Shown: positions 21,056 through 31,220 of the stretch, one piece after another
How positions within the stretch are numbered: the stretch's first letter is position 1
Layout: each line of letters opens with the position of its first letter
DNA from: Evernia prunastri
Taxonomy: Eukaryota > Ascomycota > Lecanoromycetes > Lecanorales > Parmeliaceae
Direction of reading: 5' to 3'
Assembly: GCA_003184365.1 (NCBI GenBank)
Contig: NKYR01000012.1
Span: 433,468-466,440 of the forward strand
DNA: 32,973 bases
Made by a program: the position numbers and the translations under genes
Notes under the pieces: model-generated
What the model was told of the DNA's origin: nothing
The model's input: only the letters and a program-made list of their open reading frames with translations
Databases searched by the model: none

Positions 21056-21652
21056 AACCCAAAAAACCCCCCCCAAAAAACCAAAACTGTCATCTTTCGA
21101 ACGAAAGCGTGAAACTCTGGCTGCACATGGCAAGAGCTAGTATTCTGCGTTATTGGTGCTTTTGGAATAAACATGAAGATGAGAATATGGATGAGGATGG
21201 GGATAGAGATGGAATTGAGGGGATTCTCCGAAACAGTGCTGTGCATCATTCTTGAGGGCATGATACCTTTGAAAACCTGTGCTCGCTGCTAACAGACGCT
21301 GAAAGGGCAGAGGAGGTCTTAAAAGTGAAGGGAGGACCAAGGTAGCTTGGATGAGAGTACGAGCAGCACGCATAGGCTGCTGAGAGGTAAAGAGGATAGG
21401 TCCAACGAGCGCTCGGACGCGAAATGTCCGGAGTTCGAGGATCAATGAGCGCCACCGCACAGCCCTGAGCACATGTTGTGAAGGATATTCCAAAAACGGT
21501 CTCATCTATTATCGCTAATTATAGCCCTTCTCCATACGTGATACCCCCCGCGTATCACATGTCCCACATGCAATGCCTGAAATCTTGAATTGTAAAATAA
21601 AAAATGCCCCTGATCCCCACCCCTATCATCAATGCCGAATTGTAGTGATTCT
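21056..21652. other. Intergenic region 3' of the wall protein
   Basis: About 600 bp. A short GATGAG/GATGGGGATAG purine tract continues near 21173-21218. No gene is supported; the left-lying 3' end of the PIR-like gene is at 21653. Confidence 0.5.
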
Positions 21653-22562
21653 TTACGCCAAGAAAGCCAACGCGGCGATACCGACGGCCGAGACGAGCAG
21701 TTTCCCACCCATTGCGAGGCCAGCGGCTCCACCGTGGAAGGCGATGGGGGAGGTCTGTGCGGTGCTGGTTCCTGTCGCGACGACGCCGGTACCGGTACCG
21801 GTGGCGGTGGCAGATACGGTGGAGTTGCTCAACGGGTTGACGTATGGCATGGAGACAGTCACGACGGCGGCCGCAGCGATAGGTGCAGGCGCGGAGGTAG
21901 CAGCAACCGCTGCAGTGGTTGCAGGGGTCGAGGCGGCCGGGCTCGAAGCGGCCAATGTAGCCAATGTGCTGCTTGACGTGGAGGAAGAAGAAGAGGAAGA
22001 CGACGAAGAGCCGGAAGAGGGCGTGCCGGCCGGGCAGTCGGAGCCGGCGTCTGACGGAGGCGTGCAGGGGATGATCTCCAAGAAGACCGGGGAGCACTGG
22101 GCGCCCAGGCTCGCGTCGTAGAGGTTGTAGAAGGAGCCGCTGAGGCAGTGGTAGAAGACGGCGCTTCCCGCGATGGCGAGGGTGCCGTTGCTGCAGATGG
22201 AGAAGCCGGCCGTGTTGAGGGCGTTGTTCTGGAGGTGGAGGTCGTACTGGAACTGGGCGTTGGCGACGATCTCGCCGGTACGCTGGCACTGGTCCGTGAG
22301 GACGCCGCCCTTGAGGGTGCTGTAGGGCTCCGCGGTGCAGGTTCCTGCTTGTCGCTGACGTTCATGTCAGTCCACGTCTTTTTGTGCTGATTGTTTTTGT
22401 TTTTACCTTGTGCAGGGGAATGGTGTCACGCTTGGAGGCGCCGGAGAGAGGCACGGGGTTGAATTCGAAGGAGCCGGAGTAATCGGACGAGCATCCTTCT
22501 GGTGTCTGTGCCGAGACGAGGGTAGCTGCTGCGAGGGCGGAGAGGACGACTGCGTACTTCAT
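21653..22562 (-). CDS. PIR-type cell-wall mannoprotein with GPI signal (2 exons)
   Basis: Exons 22562-22407 and 22354-21653 (52-bp intron, GGACTGAC branch) encode 285 residues. A signal peptide MKYAVVLSALAAATLVSA is followed by PEGC. Dibasic Kex2-like sites occur at SKR and at the exon junction HKR/QAG. Residues 53 to about 140 match the PIR/Cis3 C-terminal domain: TLKGGVLTDQ, RTGEIVANAQFQYD, AGFSICSNGTLAIAGSAVF, CLSGSFYNLYD and QCSPVFLEI, with its cysteines present. A long Ser/Thr/Ala-rich stalk follows, including a run of serines, then a hydrophobic C-terminus (LLVSAVGIAALAFLA) preceded by small residues, as in GPI-anchored proteins. The classical PIR internal repeats (Q-x-DGQ) are absent, so wall linkage is probably through GPI. 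The protein should sit at the cell wall or outer plasma membrane. Confidence 0.85.
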
Positions 22563-24769
22563 GTTGAGCTGTTTGGGAGGTTGATGTCTTGGGAATGTGA
22601 GGTTTGTTTGGAAGGGGATGCAAATGGAGAGAACAGGGGGGAATTAAAAGATTAATAGTGTAGTAGTGTAGATAGGAAGACAGCAAAGATGATTGCAACA
22701 GGGAACGAGTGACCTGTGAAGCTATATAAAGAAACGAGTGAGTGAGTGAGTGAGTGAGCGAGAGGTTTGTATGAAAATGAGAGTGTATATGAGAATGATG
22801 AAAAAAAAAATTGGAGATAGAGCAAGATTATTGAGAAGGAAGGGGGGAAGGGAATGGTGCAGGTATTATTATTAGGTGAGATTATGTCTTGGCAGGGGGG
22901 ATTTTACAGGGGTCACAGGGGCTTACAGGGGTCACTTCCCGGCTTCTCTCTCTTTATTGATACGTACCTGCCTTACCTACTTTACTCCGTACTATATAAG
23001 TCCATCAGTGACTCCGTTTCCTTTTAGCGCGCGATCCAAGCATCAATTCGCCGAGATCTGTTCAATCAAGTCTGAACCTTCTGAACGAAGTCCAACCAAC
23101 TTCAATCTTACCGCTTTTCCCACATTTTGAAACCTTCTCCATGTTCGACTTGGCTGACAGCTCAGAGTTCATGTACAATGGTCTATGAATATCATCCTCT
23201 TGAAATGTTGGTAGGGAAGAACTTGTATACCCAGAAGAGGTGACATACATAACCGTGATAACACAAGACGAACGAGCGGTTTACACGGATATCAAAGGTA
23301 AACAATATAAAAGGAGAAATTCAGGTACCCGGAATCCACATTTCTCTTTTGGGTGGGATCGCCAGGGGTAAGCTTTCGTATTGGGGCCCACCATCAGCTT
23401 CGTCAAGCTTAGTGCGCCTTTAGGGGCGAGTGGGGCTGTCTCGCTTCGGTCAGGTACCCTTTCTTTTATCTCCGTATTCAGAGAGTGGACCCCGAGCCAA
23501 GACATCGTTATTCTTATTCGTCCTTTTCTTCTATCCCTGCCTTCACTACTCTACACTACTCTCTCTCGTATACTCCACCTGAAGCAAGCCTCACTACTAC
23601 GTACACTCTTTCCACCAGTCTCTCCAGCAGGACTATCGATTTCAAAAATCGCTATTGTTTTCATCATGAATCATGATCCTCTTTGCTGTTCCATGCAAAG
23701 TTACCACGAGGAGTCTGAAAGTAAGAACAATATCTCGCGAGCTAAGTGCGCGGCATCATCTCGACTAAGCTTCCGCCAGTCGTACGTAGTCGGACACAGG
23801 GTTTGGAACATTAACGGTGGAAGCTAAGGTACCGTTGCTGCGCTTTCAAGTCCGTTGAGCTAGCCGAGAGAAGAAACAACCGCAGTGACATCAGGAGACG
23901 CTGAACCCTCCGTTGTACATATAGCCGTTCCGCGTCATCCTTCTGGACTGTCGAGGCCAACGTACTGCTTACGCGTAAAGACCTTCCTCTTGCTGATTGA
24001 TTGATATTTTGAGAGGAATGATATGTACTGACAGTAGAAAAATAATCGGGATGAGCCATTCTTTGTCCTACTCGTATTTGGCGTTAACATTGAACCAGTC
24101 CGACAACCACGCTTTCGATGAGTGCGCTCCCCGCAATCTTCAAAAAAAATACGGTAACTGATAAACGCCATGGCTCAATACCGTGGTCCAACCGAATTTC
24201 ACAGTCTACAAGCATTAAGATACAAGAATACAAGTCAAGAATCGAGCACAACATTGCGACGCGTGCTCGACCCACGACGTCCACTCTTGACACCTTCCTG
24301 GCGGTTCCCGTAGGACTCGGCCCGCCCAAAGTCTCCGGGTCGTGGCAATTCCGGCTGTGCAACCACTCGGTCGGGCCGGAATCACAGTCGAGTAAGTGAT
24401 TTAAGTGATGCGGCTATTCGAACCTGCATCATGGCGACTTGCGATCATCTCCTGTTCCGAGTACGGAGTACCTACATCTTCATCAACGCAAAGCTCAGGC
24501 TCTTTGGTTCTAATGCCTGTCGTCTGTCTCCTCTACAAGTCTACATTTCTGGTTATTGTAGGAGAGGTCGCACCCGGGCGAGTGGTGCTGCAACTTGGAT
24601 TGACCAGAACACGCAGTGCTTACAACCCAGCGGTTGAAGCGCGCTAACCTAGGATACTCGCAGTCGTATCATTTTGAGTCTTCCCCAGTCAAATCTTAGC
24701 ATCACAATAGCTTATACACTCTCCTACCACTGCGAACCCGGTCAACGTACGTCATCGGATGACAGGGCA
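22563..24769. other. Long divergent intergenic region
   Basis: About 2.2 kb between two genes for exported proteins. Close to the wall-protein gene are a TATA-like stretch (CTATATAAA, about 22722-22730) and a GAGT microsatellite. The remainder contains only short unsupported frames. Confidence 0.5.
22736..22758. repeat. GAGT microsatellite
   Basis: About six GAGT units upstream of the PIR-like gene, adjacent to a TATA-like sequence. Repeat-number variation here could affect promoter spacing, but that is speculation. Confidence 0.85.
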
Positions 24770-25342
24770 ATGCTATCCTCACTCGCCACGCTGGGCATTG
24801 GCTGCGTTCTTTTCGTCCTCACTCTCGCTCTCCCTCCAAACCGCATGATTGACGCCTCAGCGCCCATCCCAGCCTCACGCTCCCTCTCCTCTCCAGCCGA
24901 CAACCTCAACGCCCTAATCCTACCAAACCCCCACCTCAACCTCAGCATCCCACCCCCAACACCCAGCAAAACGCCCCCCGGATCCTGGGACATCAAATGC
25001 GGCGAAGACACGACCCCCCCAGGCTGGTTCATGCCACCAGTGACCCAACGCATCACGCACCCGCCCGACTGCCGCGACGCCATCTTCCGCGTGACCCGAG
25101 GCGGCAACCCCCTCCCGCCCCAAGACTGGACCTCGCAAGCCGACTGGACCTTCCAATCGTGCGGCGTGTACCTCGCGCCGGGGTGGAGTTGGGCGCACGT
25201 CAGCTTCAAGCGGATCGTCATCGCGGAGATCGCGCAGGAGATTGCGCGGAAGTGCGTGAAGGAGGCGCATGGGTTCATCGGCGGGTGGGTCGCGATAGGG
25301 GGCTACTTTATCGTCTTGGTCACCGGGAAAGCTGTCTCCTGA
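24770..25342 (+). CDS. Small secreted cysteine-containing protein
   Basis: A single-exon frame of 190 residues from ATG 24770. The same frame is open upstream, but this start places a signal peptide (MLSSLATLGIGCVLFVLTLA) first. The mature part has a Pro/Ser-rich segment (about 30-72). It then has a compact domain with four cysteines at about 77, 101, 131 and 162 in contexts WDIKCGED, PDCRDAIF, QSCGVYL and RKCVKEA. It ends GGWVAIGGYFIVLVTG. This pattern occurs in lineage-specific secreted proteins of ascomycetes of unknown role; I know no catalytic motif. The four cysteines could form two disulfides. The region is GC-rich compared with its flanks. An effector-like role is possible but unproven. 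Confidence 0.7.
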   Translation: MLSSLATLGIGCVLFVLTLALPPNRMIDASAPIPASRSLSSPADNLNALILPNPHLNLSIPPPTPSKTPPGSWDIKCGEDTTPPGWFMPPVTQRITHPPDCRDAIFRVTRGGNPLPPQDWTSQADWTFQSCGVYLAPGWSWAHVSFKRIVIAEIAQEIARKCVKEAHGFIGGWVAIGGYFIVLVTGKAVS

Positions 25343-25942
25343 AAAAAACCCCCCCGCTTTAGCTTCAGAGAAATTCCAATCCAATCCAATCGCTAGCTAG
25401 ATAACGTATCCGTCGTACATATCGTCATCAAGTGTATAGCATAGAACCTTTCAACGTCGTGTTCGCGTTCAATTAGTATCGGCGGTAGCCCACTTGACCT
25501 CGTTGGGAAAACGGCTACGATCCGATGTTTCATCCGTGTTGCCATGTTGACCGCTGAGGAATGAATAAAAAAATTGTGAGAGGACACAGACGTGAGGCGC
25601 TAGTTCGCATTCAGCGTAGCTTGCCAAGACGTTTTCGCTGTAAGTAAGCCATCCGGCCCCCGGAAAACTTTCTCACAACGCTCAATGTTACGAGTGTGTC
25701 AAGAACATATTGACACAGCATCCGAATAAGGCCTAGCTCGGCCTTGACATATCTCCGCCCTCTACATAAGAATCTCTCTATGTATATAGTTCTTCTGTAG
25801 CTTTAGAATCTTCGTTACACATCATCATTAACTTGATCTAATAGCAGTTCTAACATTATTCTAAAGTTTATCACTCTCATTACGCTTAAGATCGCAATCG
25901 AGTTAAAACAAACTACGAAGAATCGATATAATCAACGACTTC
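25343..25942. other. Transition into AT-rich subtelomeric DNA
   Basis: About 600 bp. From about 25690 the base composition becomes AT-rich and no frame is recognisable. It ends abruptly at 25943 where the LINE sequence begins. Confidence 0.5.
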
Positions 25943-26672
25943 GCGCCTTTGATAGAAAGCTGCGTGAAGGCAAATCTACCCGTGCAGGTCGGGGGATTTG
26001 TTGACGATATACACTTGCTGGCTTACAGCGAAAGCACAGAAGCCAATTGCGTCAATCTGGAAAAGGCGCACAATCTCTGCTTAAAATGGGCTGCAACTCA
26101 TGGAGCGTCGTTCGCTCCACAGAAATATGAGCTGCTTCATATGTCTCGAACCCCAAAGAAGTTCAATATGAAGATGGCAATAAATTTTGACAATACAGTC
26201 ATAGAACCAGAAGCGAATATCAGAGTTCTGGGCCTGCAAGTCGACTCAAAGCTGAGATGGGGACCCCACATAGCTCAACTCAAAGCCAAATCAACAAATC
26301 AAGGCCGCGCGATCAAATGCCTCGCGGGATCGACATGGGGAGCCACCTTTCAAAAGTGCAGATTGGTATACAATGCAGTAATGAGGCCAATGTTGACCTT
26401 TGCGGCCTCAATCTGGCATCAACCAAAGGGCACTTCAGAGGCCACCAAGAGTCATATAAAAAGGCTAGCAATTATTCAAAATGACTGCTTACGAACCGTT
26501 CTCGGTGCATTCAAAGCTACCCCAGTACCAGTTTTGGAGGCGGAAGCGGCAATTGCATCAATAGAAATCCAGCTTGACCGACTAGTGATGCAACAACAGG
26601 CCAGTGGTGGGATTCATCTGGTAACGCAGGAGGGAAACATGCACATATGGAACAAACTGCAAGGCAAAAAGA
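25943..26672 (+). pseudogene. Non-LTR retrotransposon (LINE) reverse transcriptase fragment A
   Basis: An open plus-strand frame starts in the middle of a reverse transcriptase and continues to the N at 26673. It carries the catalytic box as FVDDIHLLAY. The fungal LINE (Tad1-like) continuation follows: KWAATHGASFAPQKYELLHMS, LGLQVDSKLRWGPHIAQLK, MRPMLTFAASIWHQP and KRLAIIQNDCLRTVLGAF. No start codon or endonuclease domain precedes it. It begins abruptly against AT-rich DNA, which suits a 5'-truncated insertion or an assembly edge. The enzyme copies element RNA into DNA at a nicked target. The frame itself is uninterrupted and not RIP-like, so it derives from a fairly young copy. Confidence 0.85.
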
Positions 26673-26673
26673 N
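26673..26673. other. Single N, probable contig join
   Basis: It separates LINE fragment A from fragment B, which restarts upstream in the same coding sequence. Confidence 0.6.
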
Positions 26674-26854
26674 ACAAGGATCTCCAATCTCGCCAGTTTT
26701 GTTCTTGTTCTTCAATGCGCCTTTGATAGAAAGCTGCGTGAAGGCAAATCTACCCGTGCAGGTCGGGGGATTTGTTGACGATATACACTTGCTGGCTTAC
26801 AGCGAAAGCACAGAAGCCAATTGCGTCAATCTGGAAAAGGCGCACAATCTCTGC
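26674..26854 (+). pseudogene. LINE reverse transcriptase fragment B
   Basis: It starts with the RT motif QGSPISPVLFLFFNAPLIES, which lies upstream of fragment A in the protein. It then repeats 25943-26080 exactly as far as I can see (26717-26854, offset 774). It is bounded by Ns on both sides. Confidence 0.85.
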
Positions 26855-26855
26855 N
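26855..26855. other. Single N, probable contig join
   Basis: It joins fragment B to fragment C, skipping about 300 bases of the LINE coding sequence that are present in fragment A. Confidence 0.6.
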
Positions 26856-27197
26856 AATGTTGACCTTTGCGGCCTCAATCTGGCATCAACCAAAGGGCAC
26901 TTCAGAGGCCACCAAGAGTCATATAAAAAGGCTAGCAATTATTCAAAATGACTGCTTACGAACCGTTCTCGGTGCATTCAAAGCTACCCCAGTACCAGTT
27001 TTGGAGGCGGAAGCGGCAATTGCATCAATAGAAATCCAGCTTGACCGACTAGTGATGCAACAACAGGCCAGTGGTGGGATTCATCTGGTAACGCAGGAGG
27101 GAAACATGCACATATGGAACAAACTGCAAGGCAAAAAGAAGAAGAAACGACTGATACCGCCGTCCCCGGCAAAAGAGAAAGAGGCCTGGGCGCTTCG
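26856..27197 (+). pseudogene. LINE reverse transcriptase fragment C
   Basis: 26856-27139 repeats 26389-26672 (offset 467). It then extends past the point where A stopped, with a Lys-rich stretch and LIPPSPAKEKEAW, the linker toward the RNase H domain. It ends at the N at 27198. Fragments A, B and C together tile one LINE coding region, so they may be one locus misassembled, or separate copies. Confidence 0.8.
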
Positions 27198-27198
27198 N
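27198..27198. other. Single N, probable contig join
   Basis: It abuts a plus-strand LINE fragment directly against a minus-strand Ty3-like gag start. Confidence 0.6.
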
Positions 27199-27498
27199 CC
27201 CATCGTACTCGGGGATATCTGGGAGTTTTTCTGACCTCGGGGGGGTTCTGGAACGGGGAACGGGGGTGTTCTCGCGCATGGCAGCCGCCAGCACTTGAGC
27301 CATCACTGCCATGGCCTGGGAGTCGTAAAGAGGTTGCGGGGGAGACGTGGACGAGGGCGGAGTGTTAAACGAGGAGTTGCTCTCTACTTGAGCACGGAGG
27401 GTGTCGAAGGTGGCTAGGAAGCTGGCGGGGTTCTGAGTTACTTCGGCGAGGAATACTCGCACGCGGTCGGTATCGAGGTCGGGAGGCTGGTCTCCCAT
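27199..27498 (-). pseudogene. Ty3/gypsy-type gag, N-terminal 100 residues
   Basis: It reads from ATG 27498 (MGDQPPDLDTDRVRVFLAEV) to KLPDIPEYDG at the N at 27198. The acidic start, the Pro/Ser-rich linker PPSSTSPPQP and the LPDIPEYDG entry into the capsid-like domain are typical of gag proteins of fungal Ty3/gypsy LTR elements. Everything downstream (capsid, zinc knuckle, pol) is missing. The element's LTR lies just upstream at 27555-27642, so the orientation is consistent. Confidence 0.7.
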
Positions 27499-27512
27499 GG
27501 TAACGAGATTTT

Positions 27513-27532
27513 ATAGTGCCGGGAAGCACTAT
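27513..27532. other. Leader hairpin of the LTR element
   Basis: ATAGTGC and GCACTAT form a perfect 7-bp stem around a 6-base loop. It lies between the LTR and the gag ATG, where the primer-binding or packaging signals of such elements lie. I cannot match it to a tRNA. Confidence 0.6.
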
Positions 27533-27554
27533 CAGATGTTAAGGTCTTTCGTAA

Positions 27555-27642
27555 TGTCAAGGAACGAGGTATTGGCGAAGAATGTGCATTATTACTAGGC
27601 TATATTATACGTAGGTGAAAGGCCAAGACGAAAGAGAAGGAA
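27555..27642 (-). mobile_element. Partial LTR adjoining the gag fragment
   Basis: It matches 28044-28131 (offset 489) with one visible difference, then is cut by the N at 27643. In element orientation this is the 3' end of the 5' LTR, ending in ...TTGACA next to the leader. Confidence 0.85.
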
Positions 27643-27643
27643 N
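27643..27643. other. Single N, probable contig join
   Basis: It joins the truncated LTR to the AT-rich block. Confidence 0.6.
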
Positions 27644-30480
27644 TTCTAATACGATCGTTTTATCGAAGTTTTTTATCGATTTATATTCTTCAATATATAA
27701 CGAAATCTCTCGCGTCGATAATCTATATAATATTAAGCTCGAGAAATAAATCTAAGTCGTCTCTCTGCTTTTTACTAAAATAAACTAATTACTATTTCTT
27801 AAAATCGAACTTCAAATCGTAACGTTTGATTTATAATAGATAAACTTCGTTATAAATTCTTCGAAGATATTTATAATTATTCTCGAAGAAGTCTTTTATA
27901 GTTAATAGATCTATATCGTCAATAAAATCTATTATAATTATTTTAAGATTTAATTGCGTATTATATACGTCTATAAGATTTAAGTTATAAAATAAATAGA
28001 AAATAAGTAGTAAAGATAAATTTAATTAAATATCTATATTTATTGTCAAGGAACGAGGTATTGGCGAAGAATGTGCATTATTACTAGGCTATATTATACG
28101 TAGGTGAAAGGCCAAGACGAAAGACAAGGAATAAAGCTGGGGGTAGGGCCAGCTGCTATCTAAATAGAAGCTGGCGCACGGTCCTTTAACCCACATCTTC
28201 ATTTCCCATATACCCGATATGCGCGGATGATGTAAAGGTTAAACAAGACTAGGCGAGATCAGCACGAGACGAGGCTGCACCATGACATTTATAAGAATTC
28301 TTAATATAATATATTTGCTTATTTTTAGTATAATAATTCTATTTAATAGAAAGAATTTCATTTATTTAATAATATTCGAATCTATTAATCGCTTTCGAAG
28401 ATTATATAGTAATCTAAAATGAGAGATCTTATCGTATATATCTAATATATCGAGTAGTAATATCGTAACTGCTTTATCGAAGTTTTATATCTAATATATA
28501 CGTTTCAATAGATAATAAATATTATATTCGCAAGATCTTAGTCGTCTGTTTTTTATATACGTAACGAAAAGTAGTTAATAAGTCTTCGCTAGATATGCTA
28601 TACGTCTAGTAAAAATAAACTTGATTATCTTTTCTATAGTGTTTAGTAGTGTAATAAATTTATATTTCTTGAAAATAGAGTAATTCTTTTTCGATTTAGG
28701 AAGAATTACTATTACTAATACTTTAGAACAATTTAAATAATAGTCGTTTGCAAGATATGCATTAAATATTCGATATAGATATAAGAAAAGAATAACGTTA
28801 GTCTCTTTGAGAATAAAATTCGATATCTCGTTTTCGTCTGAGATCTTTTTCGATGAAAACTACAATATCGTCTTATTAATCTCGTCGACGATAATAATCT
28901 ACATCATGTTAGCATTTAGATACGTTATATCGTCGTCGATATCGATTAAATTAATCTAAATAGACGATAAAATGAACGTTCTAAGTAGTAAATTGATCTT
29001 AGTCTTCGACTCGCTAATCTTTAATTTATTTTCGTCGCTTAATAAAAAAAGATAAATCTATTTTATTAGCTATTTTCGAGTTTATTTAATCTTCTTTTAT
29101 ATAGTCTTAGACGATTTATATACTTTTACAATAAACTTTCTAAAAACTTTCTTTATAATTCTTTTAATGAAATTATTTTTAAAATTTCTAATCGTTCGAT
29201 ATTTATTTTAAATCTTTATTAATAAAAATCTTTGTCTTCTCTTTAAACAACTGAATCTTTATTAAACTTCTTTATATTTAGATATAAAGTCTAATTTAAA
29301 TCGTAATAATATTCTACTAAGCCATGTAAACTAAAATATAATTATCTAAAGAATATTAATTATAATTATCACTTGAAAATCGATTTCGCTATTTGATAAA
29401 GTAAGTCTCTTCGTTTATTAACTAAGATATTCTTCGAAATTAATAATATTCATTAATATCTCTCTCAGTCTTTCGAAGTCTATTCGATTAAGCTTTCGTT
29501 TAAATTTCGATATAAAGTTTATTATAGTTAGCTTTAAAATCGTGAAAATAGATAAGTAATTTAAATCGCTTTCGAAAACTTCTTCGGTATCGCGTTTAGT
29601 AATTTTATTTGTTAATTTCGAAATGATAAATAATAAATCTATTGTAGGGTAATAGTTTTCTTTATATATAGTTATTTCTATCGATAGAAGTTATTTTATT
29701 ACTAATTCTTTAGCTATTATAATTAATTCGTCGATCTCATCGTCTTATTTAATATCTATATTCTTTTATATCGAATAATAAATATTAAAGTCGTTTAGTA
29801 TAATTTATTCGCTATTTCTATAAAATTCGAGCGCTTTATATAATCAATATAGTTCGTTTTCTTACTAAATCTTTAAATTATAGATATTATAAATTCAAAT
29901 CGTTCTCTCATTAACTAATTTTATCGTTACGATATATAAATTAAAAAAATAATATTTCGAGTGTTGGCTATCAAATAATAATCTTTTATTAATATAAAAA
30001 TACACTTTACTGTTGTTAGAGTAGAAATAAATGATATCGAATCTATTTTTAAGAGAATAATAGAAGATTTTTACGAAATTTCTTTAAAGTTCTTAAATAA
30101 TTATAATATTTATATCGTAGATTCTCTTATTTCAAATAGTTTTATTATAACGATTCTAAATTTTTTTTATATTATATTATAGTATTAATAGCTAATCTCG
30201 ATATACTAATATTAAGAGTTAGTATTTAATCTCATTCGCTTAGTTTAGCTCTTTTAAAGCGTTTTCGATATCTTATAGAAACTAAATATATCTCTTTACT
30301 CTATTTTAAGACGTCGATATCGCGATTATTTCGTTATTATTTAGCTAACTAATTAATCTTCTCTCTTCTTTTATATCGTTAATCTTTTTTATTTTAATAT
30401 CTCTTATTTGATTTGATTTGATTGCTTAATACGCCTATCTAGTAAACTACTTTACTAATCAGGGAGTTCCTCGAATATTT
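27644..30480. other. AT-rich block with RIP-like composition
   Basis: Nearly 2.6 kb, excluding the solo LTR inside it, made mostly of A and T with frequent TA steps. TpG and CpA are rare, while TCG, CGA and CGT contexts survive. This is the signature expected when repeat-induced point mutation converts CpA to TpA on both strands of a repeated element. All frames are closed by dense stops. The original element cannot be identified by eye; its size and position suit a retrotransposon. Confidence 0.75.
28044..28287. mobile_element. Solo LTR with 5-bp target duplication
   Basis: A 244-bp LTR begins TGTCAAGGAACG and ends CACCATGACA, so its ends are the inverted pair TGTCA/TGACA. It is flanked on both sides by TTTAT (28039-28043 and 28288-28292), a perfect target-site duplication. 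The first 88 bases match the LTR beside the gag fragment. Its base composition is normal, unlike the AT-rich DNA around it, so it inserted after that DNA was mutated. It was then reduced to a solo LTR by LTR-LTR recombination. Confidence 0.92.
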
Positions 30481-30639
30481 GTAGCGCTGAAGAAACCTTT
30501 CGGACAAAAACTTCAACTTATCCTCTCGTGTTATCATTGTTGTCAACTCTTAGTCTTTGACTGTCAAGTTGTTGCCACAAACCACTGTCACTTCCGTTCT
30601 CTTTCAGTCTGCCGCTATTGTTTCCGTGATTGTCTCCTT
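30481..30639. other. Boundary of AT-rich block and LINE 3' region
   Basis: Composition returns to normal at about 30440-30480. The stretch probably includes the 3' untranslated end of the minus-strand LINE, but no poly-T tract marks its end. Confidence 0.4.
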
Positions 30640-31220
30640 CTATGCCTTCTTTTTGCTTCCCCTCTTCTCCTTACCCTTTTTCTTGTTTTGGGTTTCTTTG
30701 TCTAGTCCTAGCGGTAATTTGGACCGAGCCAATTGCTCTTGGGCCAGCGAGAATTGATCGAGACGTCCTATTTTGATCATCCATCGTGCGGCAGCGCGTA
30801 TTCCGTGCTTCTGTGTCAAGATTTGTCGATAATCTGATGTGCCGACTTGTTCAATGAGTTCTCTTCTCTCTTTCGCCAGTTCCGGGCAGAACAGTAATAT
30901 GTATTTGACCGTCTGTTTTCTCCAGCCGCATGAGAACTCAGCGTTTCGAATACCAGGTACCTTCATTCGATAGAGAAAATCATTGAGACCTATCTTCTCG
31001 CTTCAAAGTTGTACTGCCATTGAGCTTTCTGCTTTCCTTAGCTTGGAGTGGTAATCGAATCTATTGTCAAAGAGACCGCCTTCCTGAGCCGGACTTCTAA
31101 CCGATGTAGAGATTTTCGCTTGATATCTGGACCATCGATCTAGCCATTGTTGACGGGCCCAGTCTTAGACCCTTTGATCAATTGCTTTGACGTCTTGATA
31201 TTCCTCTACGTCTTTCGTCA
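30640..31220 (-). pseudogene. LINE ORF2 C-terminal tail
   Basis: One minus-strand frame from about 31220 to the stop at 30640. It has in-frame stops, TAA before DWARQQWLDRW and TGA after SSMAVQL. It matches the region after RNase H in fungal Tad1-like LINEs: WARQQWLDRWSRYQ, LNDFLYRMKVPGIRNAEF, then a degenerate zinc-binding segment CGWRKQTVKYILLFCPELAK. The usual second cysteine of the CxCG motif is changed. It is on the opposite strand from LINE pieces A-C, so it is a separate, older copy. It is moderately decayed but not converted to AT-rich DNA. Confidence 0.75.

Noticed and set aside
20378..21133. 251-codon minus-strand frame rich in Phe and Ile
   Set aside because: It is a translation of the GATGAA low-complexity tract and has no domain structure.
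21859..22365. 168-codon Arg/Pro/Ser-rich minus-strand frame
   Set aside because: Out-of-frame shadow of the GC-rich PIR-like gene.
27513..27532. Hairpin as part of a tRNA gene
   Set aside because: No cloverleaf, no T-loop GTTCGAA signal, and it sits in an LTR-element leader.
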